A stretch of DNA of 57,759 nucleotides from Melioribacteraceae bacterium (GCA_021647785.1 JAKIUC010000029.1:1-57759); one strand, 5' to 3'; positions 9,794 through 18,848 are shown, numbered from the stretch's first letter. The notes: generated by a model from the letters alone, not told the origin. Translations and numbers: made by a program.

Positions 9794-10564
9794 CTATCCC
9801 ATTGTTCTAACAAGTGTATAAAGTTTGGTTTCAAATTCACTAAGCAAGTTTTTTATTACATAAAAGTAAACTGGAAGTATTGCCATCAACAACAAAAATC
9901 CAATTCCTATTTTTAATGGTTGTGTAACAAAAAAGACCTGCATTTGTGGAATCATTCTTGCCAAAATACCTTCAGCAATATGAATTAAAAAAAAGGAGAC
10001 TAAAATTGGGGCTGCAATTTTAACTGCAATAATAAATACACTTGATGAGTATTGTATCATTAGAGTAAAGAGTGCTTCGTTCGATTGAAATTCTCCGATT
10101 GGAATTACTTGAAACGAATATGCCAAAGCTCTAATTACATATTGATGACCATCAATCATAAAAAAAATCATTAATGCTAAAAAGTAAATTACTTGTCCTA
10201 TTACATTTCCAGTAGTTTTTTCAACAGGGTTCATAACTTGTGCCATTGCTAATCCCATATCAAACCCAATAAAAGTACCGGCAAAAGTGAATCCGTAAAA
10301 AACGAGATTAAGCGTAAACCCTATTATCAATCCTACAACAACCTCTTTAATTGCCATAACAAATAGCCACCATGGGTTGAAATCAACTGCAATATTTGCA
10401 GAATCGGAAATACTGAAAACTATAAATGCAATTACAAATGAGATAAATACTTTTACTTGTGATGGAATACTTTCGTGACTATAAATTGGAGTTGCCGCAA
10501 AAGCGGATAAAATTCTGATAAATATTAGTAATATTAAAGTAAAATCTGTTACTAAAATTTCCAT
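9794..10564 (-). CDS. fliR: FliR, flagellar export gate subunit
   Basis: 256 residues with six hydrophobic segments and the FliR-type opening (DFTLILLIFIRILSAFAATP). The internal motif 'GFTFAGTFIGFDMGLAMAQ' and the order fliP-fliQ-fliR-flhB identify it. It forms the export channel with FliP and FliQ in the inner membrane. Spacing to fliQ is three bases. Confidence 0.95.
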   Translation of the reverse strand: MEILVTDFTLILLIFIRILSAFAATPIYSHESIPSQVKVFISFVIAFIVFSISDSANIAVDFNPWWLFVMAIKEVVVGLIIGFTLNLVFYGFTFAGTFIGFDMGLAMAQVMNPVEKTTGNVIGQVIYFLALMIFFMIDGHQYVIRALAYSFQVIPIGEFQSNEALFTLMIQYSSSVFIIAVKIAAPILVSFFLIHIAEGILARMIPQMQVFFVTQPLKIGIGFLLLMAILPVYFYVIKNLLSEFETKLYTLVRTMG

Positions 10565-10567
10565 GAC

Positions 10568-10834
10568 TTACACTACTGTGTTTAATATGGAAAATAATTT
10601 TAATGTTATTCCAATCATCTTCTCAATCATCCAAGGTATTAGAAAAATAATTGCTACAGCGGTGAACATAATTTTTGGAACAAAAGTAAGCGTCATTTCT
10701 TGAATTGAAGTTGCTGCTTGAAATACCGAAATGATAATTCCTATAGTGAGTGAAACCCCGAGAATTGGGGTTAAAATTGTAAAGACTGTAAAGAAAACTT
10801 CAGTCAAAACCTCTATTACTAATTCTTCAGTCAT
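10568..10834 (-). CDS. fliQ: FliQ, small export gate subunit
   Basis: 88 residues, the usual size, with two membrane hairpin segments and the family pattern 'SVFQAATSIQEMTLTFVPK'. It sits between fliP and fliR; its start directly follows the fliP stop. Confidence 0.95.
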   Translation of the reverse strand: MTEELVIEVLTEVFFTVFTILTPILGVSLTIGIIISVFQAATSIQEMTLTFVPKIMFTAVAIIFLIPWMIEKMIGITLKLFSILNTVV

Positions 10835-11596
10835 TTATCCAAAACTCCTAATAACAGAGCCTATTATTAAACTCCATCCATCAATAAGAATAAAAAGTAA
10901 AATTTTAAATGGTAATGAAATCATCATTGGAGGAATCATCATCATACCCATCGAAAGTAGAATTGATGCAATAATCATATCAACCATTATGAATGGAATA
11001 AAAATGAAAAACCCGATTATAAACCCGGCTCGCAATTCACTTATTGCAAAGGCTGGAAGTAAAATATAAGTTGGTAGTTCAACTCTTGTCTCTGGCATTT
11101 CCAATTTAGCCATGTCAATAAAAAGTGCAATATCTTCGTCGCGAACATTATTAAGCATAAATTCACGAAGCGGCTCAATCCCTTTATCCATAGCAGTTTC
11201 AACTTTAATTTCACCATTCATTAGAGGCTGTAGTGCTTCATCATTTATTCTTGAAAAAGTTGGAGACATAACAAAAAAGGTAACGAAGAGTGCAATTCCT
11301 GCAAGTAACTGACTTGGCGGCATTGATTGAGTGCCGAGTGCAGTTTTTAAAAAATGAAATACAATAATTAGTCTGAGATATGATGTTGTCATTATCAATA
11401 TTGATGGAGCAAGTGAGAGTACTGTCATCAACAAAAGTATTTGTAGTGTTGTTGAAACATCTTTTGGAGATTCAGCTGTACCTAAATCAATTCCTATTTT
11501 AGGAAATGGAATAGTGGGGCTATTCTGTGCAAATAAATTGTTTCCAATTCCGAGAAGGAGTAATATTAAAAAAAATATTTTGAAATTTTTCTTCAT
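10835..11596 (-). CDS. fliP: FliP, flagellar export gate subunit
   Basis: About 253 residues from the ATG at 11596: cleavable signal peptide (MKKNFKIFFLILLLLGIG..., ending NLFAQ), then the FliP core with 'LLLMTVLSLAPSILIMTTSY' and 'RLIIVFHFLKTALGTQ'. The frame remains open to 11656, but those extra 20 codons lie inside a palindromic repeat element, so the ATG in front of the signal peptide is the better start. FliP forms the main ring of the FliPQR channel. Confidence 0.93.
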   Translation of the reverse strand: MKKNFKIFFLILLLLGIGNNLFAQNSPTIPFPKIGIDLGTAESPKDVSTTLQILLLMTVLSLAPSILIMTTSYLRLIIVFHFLKTALGTQSMPPSQLLAGIALFVTFFVMSPTFSRINDEALQPLMNGEIKVETAMDKGIEPLREFMLNNVRDEDIALFIDMAKLEMPETRVELPTYILLPAFAISELRAGFIIGFFIFIPFIMVDMIIASILLSMGMMMIPPMMISLPFKILLFILIDGWSLIIGSVIRSFG

Positions 11597-11613
11597 TATA
11601 AATCCGTTTTCAT

Positions 11614-11716
11614 ACACACCTGATGCTTCGCACCTTCCCCTCTCAAGAGGGGACATTTTTTATTCCCCTCTTGAGACGTTGCACTGAGCTTGTCGAAGTG
11701 GGGGTTCGGGGTGTGT
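11614..11716. repeat. Palindromic element 1 in the fliO-fliP junction
   Basis: Ends are ACACACC (11614-11620) and GGTGTGT (11710-11716). Inside are CCCCTCTCAAGAGGGG-type palindromes and a 'cactgagcttgtcgaagtg' block. The element fills the fliO-fliP gap and touches the fliO stop codon. It shares its terminal and inner motifs with the element at 17931-18036. Confidence 0.8.
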
Positions 11717-12054
11717 TACTTAATTCCTAAATTTTGTTTAAATACTTCTGAAAATGTTTTCTTCTCTTTTTCATTATCTTCAGAGATATCTTCTTCAATT
11801 GAATCTAATTCTTTTAATAAACTTATTGAGTTATCCGAGATGCCGAGTACTAAAAATGAACCTTGCACTTTTACAACAGATATATACTTTTTACTCATTA
11901 TTGCCTGAGTAGAAATAACTTTAATTTGAGAAATTTTTCTTTGATCCTTATTAAATAGAAACCCACTCTTTCTAACAAAAAGTAAAGCTGCATAAAGCAG
12001 CCCTAATATTAAAATTAATGGCAATATTGTGGTTAACATTTCCCAAATTGTCAT
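11716..12054 (-). CDS. fliO: FliO-like export apparatus assembly protein
   Basis: 112 residues: one membrane span (about 7-27), then a small domain ('ISQIKVISTQAIMSKKYISV', 'FLVLGISDNSISLLKEL') matching the FliO pattern of a beta-domain after a single span. It helps FliP assemble. It overlaps the fliN stop by four bases (ATGA) and precedes fliP. FliO diverges quickly, so the call rests on topology plus order. Confidence 0.85.
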   Translation of the reverse strand: MTIWEMLTTILPLILILGLLYAALLFVRKSGFLFNKDQRKISQIKVISTQAIMSKKYISVVKVQGSFLVLGISDNSISLLKELDSIEEDISEDNEKEKKTFSEVFKQNLGIK

Positions 12055-12485
12055 GTGTACATCTCTTTAAGATTATTCAGTTTATTGAGTGTTGTAATTC
12101 TAATTCCAAAATGTTTATCAACAACCACAACTTCCCCTTCAGCAATTTTCTTGTTGTTTACAAAAATGTCAACTGGTTCACTTGCTAATTTGCTTAACTC
12201 AATTACATAACCTCTCTCAAGTTCTAATATATCTTTGATTGGCATTTTTGTTCTTCCAAGCTCGATATATACATTCATCTCAAGGTCTTGCAAAAACTCG
12301 AAAGATTCTGATACACCGGCTGCACCAAACTGTGTTTCGTCCAAATCATCAAAATCTGCTAAGTCTGTTAATACTTTGCTTTGGTCAGGTGCTTCGTCTG
12401 GGTTAGAAAAAGCTGCAGGTTCTTGCGTATTTTCATTCTCTTCCGGAATATTATTCTCTTCATTTAATTCATTGTTTTCGTCCAT
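12051..12485 (-). CDS. fliN: FliN, flagellar motor switch protein
   Basis: 144 residues. An acidic, low-complexity N-terminal half (Asn/Glu-rich, about 1-65) is followed by a SpoA domain ('MNVYIELGRTKMPIKDIL', 'GEVVVVDKHFGIRIT'). C-ring subunit that binds FliM and the export ATPase regulator FliH. It lies 22 bases after fliM. Confidence 0.95.
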   Translation of the reverse strand: MDENNELNEENNIPEENENTQEPAAFSNPDEAPDQSKVLTDLADFDDLDETQFGAAGVSESFEFLQDLEMNVYIELGRTKMPIKDILELERGYVIELSKLASEPVDIFVNNKKIAEGEVVVVDKHFGIRITTLNKLNNLKEMYT

Positions 12486-12507
12486 TACTTCCTCAAATAG
12501 GTAAACT

Positions 12508-13482
12508 TCAATTTAATTTTCGTGTAATTTTAATTGCCTTTTTATTATTACTAACTCCAGGTCTCCCAGCATAAAGTGGTTTTCCGGAGATGCTAATTAT
12601 ATTTTCATCTTCAATTCTTGTTTTTAACTTTATTATATCACCAACTTGTAAATTGTCTAATTCGTTAAAAGTAATTGTTGATATTCCAAACTCTACTTTT
12701 ACTTGAACTTCGGACAGTTTAAGGTTTTGCGAAATTATTTCTTGAGATGTAGTTCCTTTATATTTATGAGGTCTTATTGAAGAGAGAGATTGCGATGTTA
12801 ACTTTGCCATTACAGAATCGAAAGCATAGGTTGCAAAGCAGAAGTTCATCATAAATCTTTTCTCTTCAAGAACCACTTCAAAAGAGATAATTAGTACAGA
12901 TTCGTTCGGGCTAGTAATTTGTGCAAAATCAATATTTGGTTCAAATTTATCAACCTTAAAGTCATAATTTGTAAATGATGCCCAAGATTTTTTGAGGTCG
13001 AGCATAACTCTATCAACAACAACATTCATTACTTTCTCTTCAATTGCTGTTATTGTTTCATTATTCTTTTTTCCATGCCCTGCTCCACCAAGTAGGCGTT
13101 CAACAAGAGTGCTTCCAAATTCCGGACTAATCTCTAAAATTGCTTTTATATCTGTATCAACAATATCAAAAGTGTAAACAAAAGATGGATTAGAAACTGA
13201 GAGTACATACTCGGAATAATAGATTTGATCAACACTAATAATATTAATATTAACTATTGTCTGTAATTTAGAGACCAAGAATGAGCTAAAACTTTCAGCA
13301 AAATTCTCGTGAATGTTTCTCATTGTACGAAGTTGATTTTTAGATATACGATTTGGTAATCTAAAATCGAAAGGTATAATCTCTCTTGAAGCCGATTTTT
13401 GTTCTATCTGCTCTTCAGAGTCACCATCCTTTACATTACTAAGTAACGCATCTATTTCCGTTTGTGATAATAATTCTGCCAT
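12508..13482 (-). CDS. fliM: FliM, flagellar motor switch protein
   Basis: 324 residues. The N-terminus carries the CheY-P-binding peptide LSQTEIDALL (residues 4-13), followed by the CheC-like middle domain (RLPNRISKNQLRTMRNIHENF...) and a C-terminal SpoA domain. It forms the C-ring and transmits CheY-P binding to rotor direction. It starts one base after fliL. Confidence 0.97.
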   Translation of the reverse strand: MAELLSQTEIDALLSNVKDGDSEEQIEQKSASREIIPFDFRLPNRISKNQLRTMRNIHENFAESFSSFLVSKLQTIVNINIISVDQIYYSEYVLSVSNPSFVYTFDIVDTDIKAILEISPEFGSTLVERLLGGAGHGKKNNETITAIEEKVMNVVVDRVMLDLKKSWASFTNYDFKVDKFEPNIDFAQITSPNESVLIISFEVVLEEKRFMMNFCFATYAFDSVMAKLTSQSLSSIRPHKYKGTTSQEIISQNLKLSEVQVKVEFGISTITFNELDNLQVGDIIKLKTRIEDENIISISGKPLYAGRPGVSNNKKAIKITRKLN

Positions 13483-13483
13483 T

Positions 13484-14020
13484 TTATTGCAATATAAATT
13501 TGCTGAAATACACTTTGTTAATTTTTATATCAGGAAGAAATCCCTCAACTTTATGAGCAATTTCATTCCTTAAAGAATCTCTCAGAGAAATATCTCCCAA
13601 AAATCTTGTTGTTTTACCCGATAGAACCGATATAACCATATCTTTAACTAAAAAGTCTTTCCCTTCCAATTCTGTTTTGTTTGCTTCACTTGCTAAATCG
13701 AACGCTAAGGTAGTTAATAATAATTGTCTTCCATTTGTATTTGCAGGATTTACAATTACTTCATCAATTGTATAAATAAATTGACCACTGCTAGATTGTC
13801 CCCCATCTTCTTTACTATTTCCATCTTCAGATTCTTCAGTGGTAACATCTTCTCCAAGTCCATTATTTGCTGAATTACTTACTTTATTCATTAAAATATT
13901 AGCAGTAATAAAATAGACTAATATTAACTGTACTATAAATGCCGGAACACCAAATAGAATTATTTTGGTTATTGGTGAAGATTTCTTCTCAACCTTTACT
14001 TCTTCAACTTCGTCAGCCAT
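13484..14020 (-). CDS. fliL: FliL, basal-body/stator-associated membrane protein
   Basis: 178 residues: short charged cytoplasmic segment, one membrane span (about 17-43), an Asp/Glu/Ser/Gly linker, then the periplasmic FliL domain ending 'INKVYFSKFILQ'. It supports stator engagement. First gene of this operon section; a promoter-like TGGCAT-N5-TTGA lies at 14051-14066, about 45 bases upstream. The usual motA/motB partners are absent nearby. Confidence 0.9.
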   Translation of the reverse strand: MADEVEEVKVEKKSSPITKIILFGVPAFIVQLILVYFITANILMNKVSNSANNGLGEDVTTEESEDGNSKEDGGQSSSGQFIYTIDEVIVNPANTNGRQLLLTTLAFDLASEANKTELEGKDFLVKDMVISVLSGKTTRFLGDISLRDSLRNEIAHKVEGFLPDIKINKVYFSKFILQ

Positions 14021-14050
14021 GGTTCTCTCATATAATTTTTCCTTTACTTA

Positions 14051-14066
14051 TTCAATTGATATGCCA
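14051..14066 (-). promoter_or_regulatory. Sigma-54-like promoter candidate upstream of fliL
   Basis: On the minus strand: TGGCAT, five bases, TTGAA. This matches the -24 TGGCAC / -12 TTGC layout with correct spacing but A in place of the final C. It ends about 30 bases before the fliL ATG. The same pattern lies at nearly the same distance from flgB. Confidence 0.45.
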
Positions 14067-14154
14067 TAAGAATAAGTCGATTTTAATCCATTTTGAAAGG
14101 AAGTATAATTTTAAGTGGCTATTATTGTGCAGTTGGTTGAATGGGAAAAATAGA

Positions 14155-14261
14155 ACTCACCCCAACCCCTCTCTTAAAAAGAGAGGGACTTTATCCTCCC
14201 TCTCCCTTTGGGAGAGGGTTGGGGTGAGGGGTATGAATTTTGTTAGACATTGCATACTTGA
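14155..14261. repeat. Palindromic element 2 (inverted partner of 18742-18841)
   Basis: Two nested palindromes (CCCTCTCTTAAAAAGAGAGGG-like and CCCTCTCCCTTTGGGAGAGG-like) sit between CTCACCCC and GGGGTGAG arms, followed by a non-palindromic flank 'gaattttgttagacattgc' (14235 on). The element at 18742-18841 is the same sequence, including the flank, in opposite orientation. It lies between the T9SS protein gene and fliL. Confidence 0.9.
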
Positions 14262-14289
14262 TATGATACTACAGTTTTTATCTATTATA

Positions 14290-17200
14290 TTATTTAAGTA
14301 ATATCATCTTCATCGATTTATTAAAGCTATTTGTTGAGCCTGTTGAAATGTTCAATTTATAAAAATAAATTCCGCTTGTTAATCCACTTGCATCAAACTG
14401 AACTTCGTAACTTCCAGCACTTTGTTCTTTATTAACCAATACTGCCACCTCTCTACCAAGCACATCATAAACCACAAGTCTCACTTCTACCCTCTTACCT
14501 CTCACCTCTTTCGGTATTTGGTATCTTATTGTTGTACTTGGGTTAAACGGATTTGGATAATTTTGTTCAAGCACAAATTTACTTGGCAAATTATTTTCTA
14601 TATTATCCACATCTGTAATAAGGGTTGTAATTTTATAAACTGTGTTCTCACCGGGCCAATCGGTAAGCGGACTTAAATCTGTAATAACATCTCCAGCAGG
14701 TAAAGACTCGCCAGCAATTATATCGTAAAAACGATAATCACCGCCAATGTGATCTTTAAATCCTATCGATGCTCCAATATCGCTTCCGCCAAATGTTCCA
14801 GTTTCAACATTGCCATAGCAATACTCAATTGTGTTTGTACTTTCGTAAAGACGAACTTGGAAGTTAACACGTGCTGTTGTAGCATTTGGGTCCCAATAAG
14901 CTCTCATATGTTCCCACTGAGTAACAAATACTCGGTTCGGAGAAGTTCCAACTGTGCTGTATCTAACTTTACCATCTCCATCTCCGTTCAAATCTTCCCA
15001 CCAAGGACCCAGAGCCTTTGTTGGGCGTGCGGTTCCTGCCATTCTTCCATTTTCGTTTGCTCCAATTGTACCTATCTGAGATGCAGTAGAGACTCCACGT
15101 TCAGTGCCAGCAGTGCCAATTCCAAACTCGAGCCAGCCGTTAGTACTTATCTGCATTTGGTTATATTCATATTCATCATAAGTGAAATTGAAAGGGAGAT
15201 TGATAATTCTTTGTATATCATCACCATTAAATGATACCCCGCCTGTTATTGCTGAATATATTTTTGTTAATTTCTCAACCGTTGCATAAGCAATTGAAGC
15301 TGGTTCAAAAACTCTGATTACTTGGTGAACTGTATCAGCATCCGGTTGTTGTGAATTACCAAATTTTATTAATTCAAAAGTGTAATTACCTACAGCATCC
15401 AACACATAACTTCCATCAAAACTTATTGTTCTACTTTCGTTACTCTCTAAACAGCAAAGTGTTTGTGTGTTTGAATAAACCTCATCTCCATCAGGGTTTA
15501 ACAACCTTGCCTTTACTGAATAATCTTCCGATTGAGCATTGCTTCCAACATTTCTGAATAACGCTTCAAAGGTTAATTCGCTAAACTTCAATACTGACGC
15601 GGGAAGATCTACCATACTAACAGTTAAATAAAAATCCGGTGAAAATAATAGAGGTCTTCTGTAAGCTCCATTTCCGTGAGTTGCAACCCAAAGAGATCTA
15701 TTTGCATGTGAGATATTTAAATCCATTCCCATTACTGCTTCAGGCAATCCATCATTGAACTGCATCCAGTTATTACCAGCATCTGATGAAACAAATATAC
15801 CCAAGTCGCTCCCTACATAGACGTAGTCCGAATTGAATGGGTCAATAATAACAGAGAGAGTTGGAACATCTGCAAGGGTTCCAGTAATATCACTCCAGTT
15901 TTCGCCGCTATTAGTAGATTTATAAACATGCCCAGAGCCATACCCGCCAAAGACAACATATACTGTTTTAGAATCATTCGGATCTATTGCAATATCCATT
16001 GGATATCTATCTGGCAAATTCTCTGTAACATCTGCCCAGCTATCACCTCCATTTAGTGTTGCATAAATATGACTGCGAGCAGCAACCGGTGCAGTTCCAA
16101 CAAAGAGAACATCCGGGTTTTGCGGAGAAACCGACATAGATAAAATTTCATTCCCATCAATATCACTGCTAACCGAAACCCAACTATCTCCTCCATTTTC
16201 TGTTTTAAATACTTGTTTTCTTCCAGCATAAAGTATTGATGGATTCGATTCGGAAATAACATAAGGTGCTATAAATGCTGCGTCTCCGTATATGCCGCTT
16301 GTAGCATTGGAAAACGAACCACCTTGATTGGTTGAGCGAAGTATGTTCCCTCGCTGCCAAGAACCATACATGATGTTATCATTCTGCGAGTTTATTGCAG
16401 ACCATGAACCATCACCACCAATTACTCTATCCCAATCATCATCTGCTCCCCTATAAATAACTGTGTTGTTATCCTGCAAACCACCCATTGCAATATTAGA
16501 ATCGGAATAGGAGGAAGAGAAACCATTGTAAAACTGGGCAGTCTGCAAGCCATGCCCAATGTTAGCATAGCTCTGACCAAAATTTGGTGAACGATAAACA
16601 CCACCATCATTTGCAATATAGAGTATATTATCGTTATTAGGATCGCGTGCAAAATTGTGGTGGTCAACATGCGGTCCCGGAATATTTGATTGTGATACTC
16701 CCCCATTAGAAGAATAAGTAATTTGAACTCCTGCCTGCACTACTTTGTTTTCATCAGTTGGATGAACAGCAACCCAATGTGCAAAAAATCCTTGATACCT
16801 CGCAATATCATTTGAATTAATTTTTGTCCAACTACTACCAAAGTCTGTAGTCTTATAAAGTCCTTTAGCAGCAAGGCTATCAGCAACATCGGCAAAAACA
16901 ACATCCGGATTAGTTTGATAAATATCCATCAATGTTTTACCAGTATATTTTGGAATACCTGCAAGCAAACTCCAACTATCACCGCCATCAAGTGAGCGAT
17001 AAATACCAGCATCAGCACTGCCAAGGTTTCCTGTAGATACCAATATTTTATTTGTATCTGCAAGATGAATTACAATATCCTGTGCCATCTCTACTGAATA
17101 TACTTCACTCCACGTCTCGCCAAAATCATACGAACGAGATATTCCCTCTGATGTAGCTGCAAAAACTGTTTTGTTATTTTCCGGATTAATTGCTAAATCT

Positions 17201-17844
17201 TGAATTCCGCGTCTTTGGTCAAATGTCCAGTCAAGACTTTTCTTCCAAGTTACTCCGCCATCTGTAGTTTTCAAAATTCCAATTCCATAACTTCCGCGCG
17301 AGGTTCGCCAAACATACCCGCCTAACGATTGTGAGTATCCATAAGTTTCACCAGTTCCAATCAACATATTCAAAGTATCAATTGGGTCAATAGCAATTGC
17401 CATAACTCCAAGAGTGGGAAAGCCAGTATGAATTCTCTGCCAATCTGTGCCGTTAGTTGAGTTGTAAGTTCTCCAAACACCGCCAGTTGCTGAACCAGCA
17501 TAAAGAGTTTTTGAGTTCTGCGGATTAAGAGCCAAACTTATCATTCTACCAGGAACATTTAATGGTCCCATAGCCTTCCACGGTTCAACATCCATTGTGG
17601 AATTTATGTTTTTGCTCATACGGTTTTTTACAGAAATGTATTCTTCCATAAATTTATTTTTAGGAATATCCTCGTTTGGGTAGGCTCGCATTCTATTCCA
17701 AAATTGGAGAGCAAGCCTTGCTCCTGATTCTCGCTTTACTTCAACCCTACTTGTTTTTGTCTCTAACAATGATGTTATAACAAAAGATAAAATCGCAAAT
17801 GTAAAGAGGAAAATTAATGGAACTATTTTTATTCCAGTTTTCAT
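14290..17844 (-). CDS. T9SS-secreted protein with Asp-box (BNR/sortilin-type) repeats
   Basis: About 1184 residues from ATG at 17844, chosen because GGAG lies 6-7 bases upstream; the TTG at 17856 overlaps that ribosome site. The N-terminal hydrophobic segment (about 8-30) is a signal peptide or anchor. Residues about 60-720 form a beta-propeller-like region with at least eight Asp-box strings (TTDGGVTW, SYDFGETW, SLDGGDSW, TTDFGSSW, TENGGDSW, TLNGGDSW, STNSGENW, SSDAGNNW). Then come an Ig-like segment and a beta-sandwich with Trp-rich strands. The last about 95 residues are a type IX sorting domain (NYPNPFNPST, YDVLGREV, SGIYFYKL). Cell-surface or secreted; ligand unknown. It sits inside the broken flagellar cluster between repeat copies. 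Confidence 0.88.
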   Translation of the reverse strand: MKTGIKIVPLIFLFTFAILSFVITSLLETKTSRVEVKRESGARLALQFWNRMRAYPNEDIPKNKFMEEYISVKNRMSKNINSTMDVEPWKAMGPLNVPGRMISLALNPQNSKTLYAGSATGGVWRTYNSTNGTDWQRIHTGFPTLGVMAIAIDPIDTLNMLIGTGETYGYSQSLGGYVWRTSRGSYGIGILKTTDGGVTWKKSLDWTFDQRRGIQDLAINPENNKTVFAATSEGISRSYDFGETWSEVYSVEMAQDIVIHLADTNKILVSTGNLGSADAGIYRSLDGGDSWSLLAGIPKYTGKTLMDIYQTNPDVVFADVADSLAAKGLYKTTDFGSSWTKINSNDIARYQGFFAHWVAVHPTDENKVVQAGVQITYSSNGGVSQSNIPGPHVDHHNFARDPNNDNILYIANDGGVYRSPNFGQSYANIGHGLQTAQFYNGFSSSYSDSNIAMGGLQDNNTVIYRGADDDWDRVIGGDGSWSAINSQNDNIMYGSWQRGNILRSTNQGGSFSNATSGIYGDAAFIAPYVISESNPSILYAGRKQVFKTENGGDSWVSVSSDIDGNEILSMSVSPQNPDVLFVGTAPVAARSHIYATLNGGDSWADVTENLPDRYPMDIAIDPNDSKTVYVVFGGYGSGHVYKSTNSGENWSDITGTLADVPTLSVIIDPFNSDYVYVGSDLGIFVSSDAGNNWMQFNDGLPEAVMGMDLNISHANRSLWVATHGNGAYRRPLLFSPDFYLTVSMVDLPASVLKFSELTFEALFRNVGSNAQSEDYSVKARLLNPDGDEVYSNTQTLCCLESNESRTISFDGSYVLDAVGNYTFELIKFGNSQQPDADTVHQVIRVFEPASIAYATVEKLTKIYSAITGGVSFNGDDIQRIINLPFNFTYDEYEYNQMQISTNGWLEFGIGTAGTERGVSTASQIGTIGANENGRMAGTARPTKALGPWWEDLNGDGDGKVRYSTVGTSPNRVFVTQWEHMRAYWDPNATTARVNFQVRLYESTNTIEYCYGNVETGTFGGSDIGASIGFKDHIGGDYRFYDIIAGESLPAGDVITDLSPLTDWPGENTVYKITTLITDVDNIENNLPSKFVLEQNYPNPFNPSTTIRYQIPKEVRGKRVEVRLVVYDVLGREVAVLVNKEQSAGSYEVQFDASGLTSGIYFYKLNISTGSTNSFNKSMKMILLK

Positions 17845-17930
17845 AACTAACTCCAAATCTAATATTGTTTAAATTAACAATTTTTATTGGAATAAAAGAG
17901 GGGAAATTTTTTTGTGTTTTTACTAATCTA

Positions 17931-18036
17931 AAGAACACACCCCCAACCCCCTCTCAAGAGGGGACTTTTGCACTATCCCGCTTGTGCGGGATGGCTACGT
18001 TTCCCCTCTCGAGAGGGGATTAAGGGGTGTGTTCTT
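17931..18036. repeat. Palindromic element 3 with perfect 13-bp terminal inverted repeats
   Basis: AAGAACACACCCC at 17931-17943 pairs with GGGGTGTGTTCTT at 18024-18036. Inside are CTCTCAAGAGGGG, a CCCGCTTGTGCGGG hairpin and CCCCTCTCGAGAGGGG. It is the same family as the element at 11614-11716. It lies upstream of the T9SS gene and downstream of the nucleotidyltransferase gene. Confidence 0.9.
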
Positions 18037-18114
18037 CCTTTTGATTGACAGCATTGACACAGAAAAAATCTATTCTTTTTCAATACCATATTAGATAAGT
18101 CTCAATATATAAAG

Positions 18115-18146
18115 AAAGCCAATTCCTATAAATAGAAGTTGGCTTT
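18115..18146 (-). terminator. Hairpin downstream of the nucleotidyltransferase gene
   Basis: AAAGCCAA (18115-18122) pairs with TTGGCTTT (18139-18146). Read on the minus strand it follows the 18206 stop by about 60 bases and ends in a weak T-rich run. The sequence is clearly related to the flgE terminator at 18849-18881. Confidence 0.55.
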
Positions 18147-18205
18147 GAGACTCTAACAGACAATTTGTGTTGTGAATACTATGCTTTGACATAACACTAA
18201 TAAAC

Positions 18206-18547
18206 TTAAGCCTTAGATAGTTCAATTCCATATTTTAATATCTCTTGAACAACAGGATTAGAATTTTCAAAATCAGATAATCTGAATGGATGTGGTTCAA
18301 TATTTAAATCATCATCAGTTCGCATTATCATCAGCTCAATTTGCCTATCAATAATATCATCTACAGATTTAAAAACAAATGCTAAATCAATATCGCTATC
18401 TGAGTGGTTAGTACCTTTTGCGAAAGAACCAAAAAGTAGAACTTTTTCAATGTGGAACCGTTCGTTTACAATCTTCACGTATCTTTTTGCAATATTTATA
18501 GCTTCTTTTTTATCCATTTCCTTAAAGTCTTTATGTTTGAAATCCAC
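18206..18547 (-). CDS. MNT-type nucleotidyltransferase domain protein
   Basis: 113 residues from a GTG at 18547, or 102 from ATG at 18514; neither has a convincing ribosome site. The minimal nucleotidyltransferase signature is present: GSFAKGTNHSDSDIDL, with GSF near 40-42 and the DxD metal ligands at 52 and 54. Such proteins (MntA type) usually pair with a HEPN toxin, which they modify by AMPylation or similar nucleotidyl transfer. No HEPN-like gene is visible beside it, so it is an orphan here or acts elsewhere. Confidence 0.75.
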   Translation of the reverse strand: MDFKHKDFKEMDKKEAINIAKRYVKIVNERFHIEKVLLFGSFAKGTNHSDSDIDLAFVFKSVDDIIDRQIELMIMRTDDDLNIEPHPFRLSDFENSNPVVQEILKYGIELSKA

Positions 18548-18741
18548 TTACGTGAGTAATCGTAAGTACATTTTTTATAAAATTCTTGTTTGTAACTATC
18601 ATATCTTACATTGAGATTAAAAGTAGTGATAGTATCAAGCCAAATAAAGTATTCAGTATTAAAAATTGATTAAAATATAAATTTATGTGAAATTAAATGC
18701 AATTAAAATATTTTACTGTTGGTATTAATACTAGGGTCGTG
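18548..18741. other. Gene-free stretch upstream of the nucleotidyltransferase gene
   Basis: AT-rich sequence with no gene seen. Together with the palindromic element (18742-18841) and the flgE terminator (18849-18881) it makes a 370-base gap. It probably holds the promoter for the 18206-18547 gene, but no box can be named with confidence. Confidence 0.5.
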
Positions 18742-18841
18742 TCAAGTTTGTAATGTCTAACAAAATTCACCCTCACCCCAGCCCTCTCCCAAAGGGAGAG
18801 GGAGAAAAGCCCTCTCTTTTTAAGAGAGGGTTTGGGTGAGT
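18742..18841. repeat. Palindromic element 4 (inverted partner of 14155-14261)
   Basis: It begins with 'tcaagtttgtaatgtctaac' flank, then CTCACCCC, CCCTCTCCCAAAGGGAGAGG-like and AGCCCTCTCTTTTTAAGAGA-like palindromes and GGGTGAG. Reverse-complemented, it matches element 2 nearly base for base, flank included. Confidence 0.9.
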
Positions 18842-18848
18842 TAAAAAA

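Noticed and set aside
11597-11656. N-terminal extension of FliP
   Set aside because: The 20 codons lie inside a palindromic element and precede a typical signal peptide with its own ATG.
17747-17938. 63-codon minus-strand frame across the T9SS gene start
   Set aside because: It overlaps the signal-peptide region in another frame and has no coding features.
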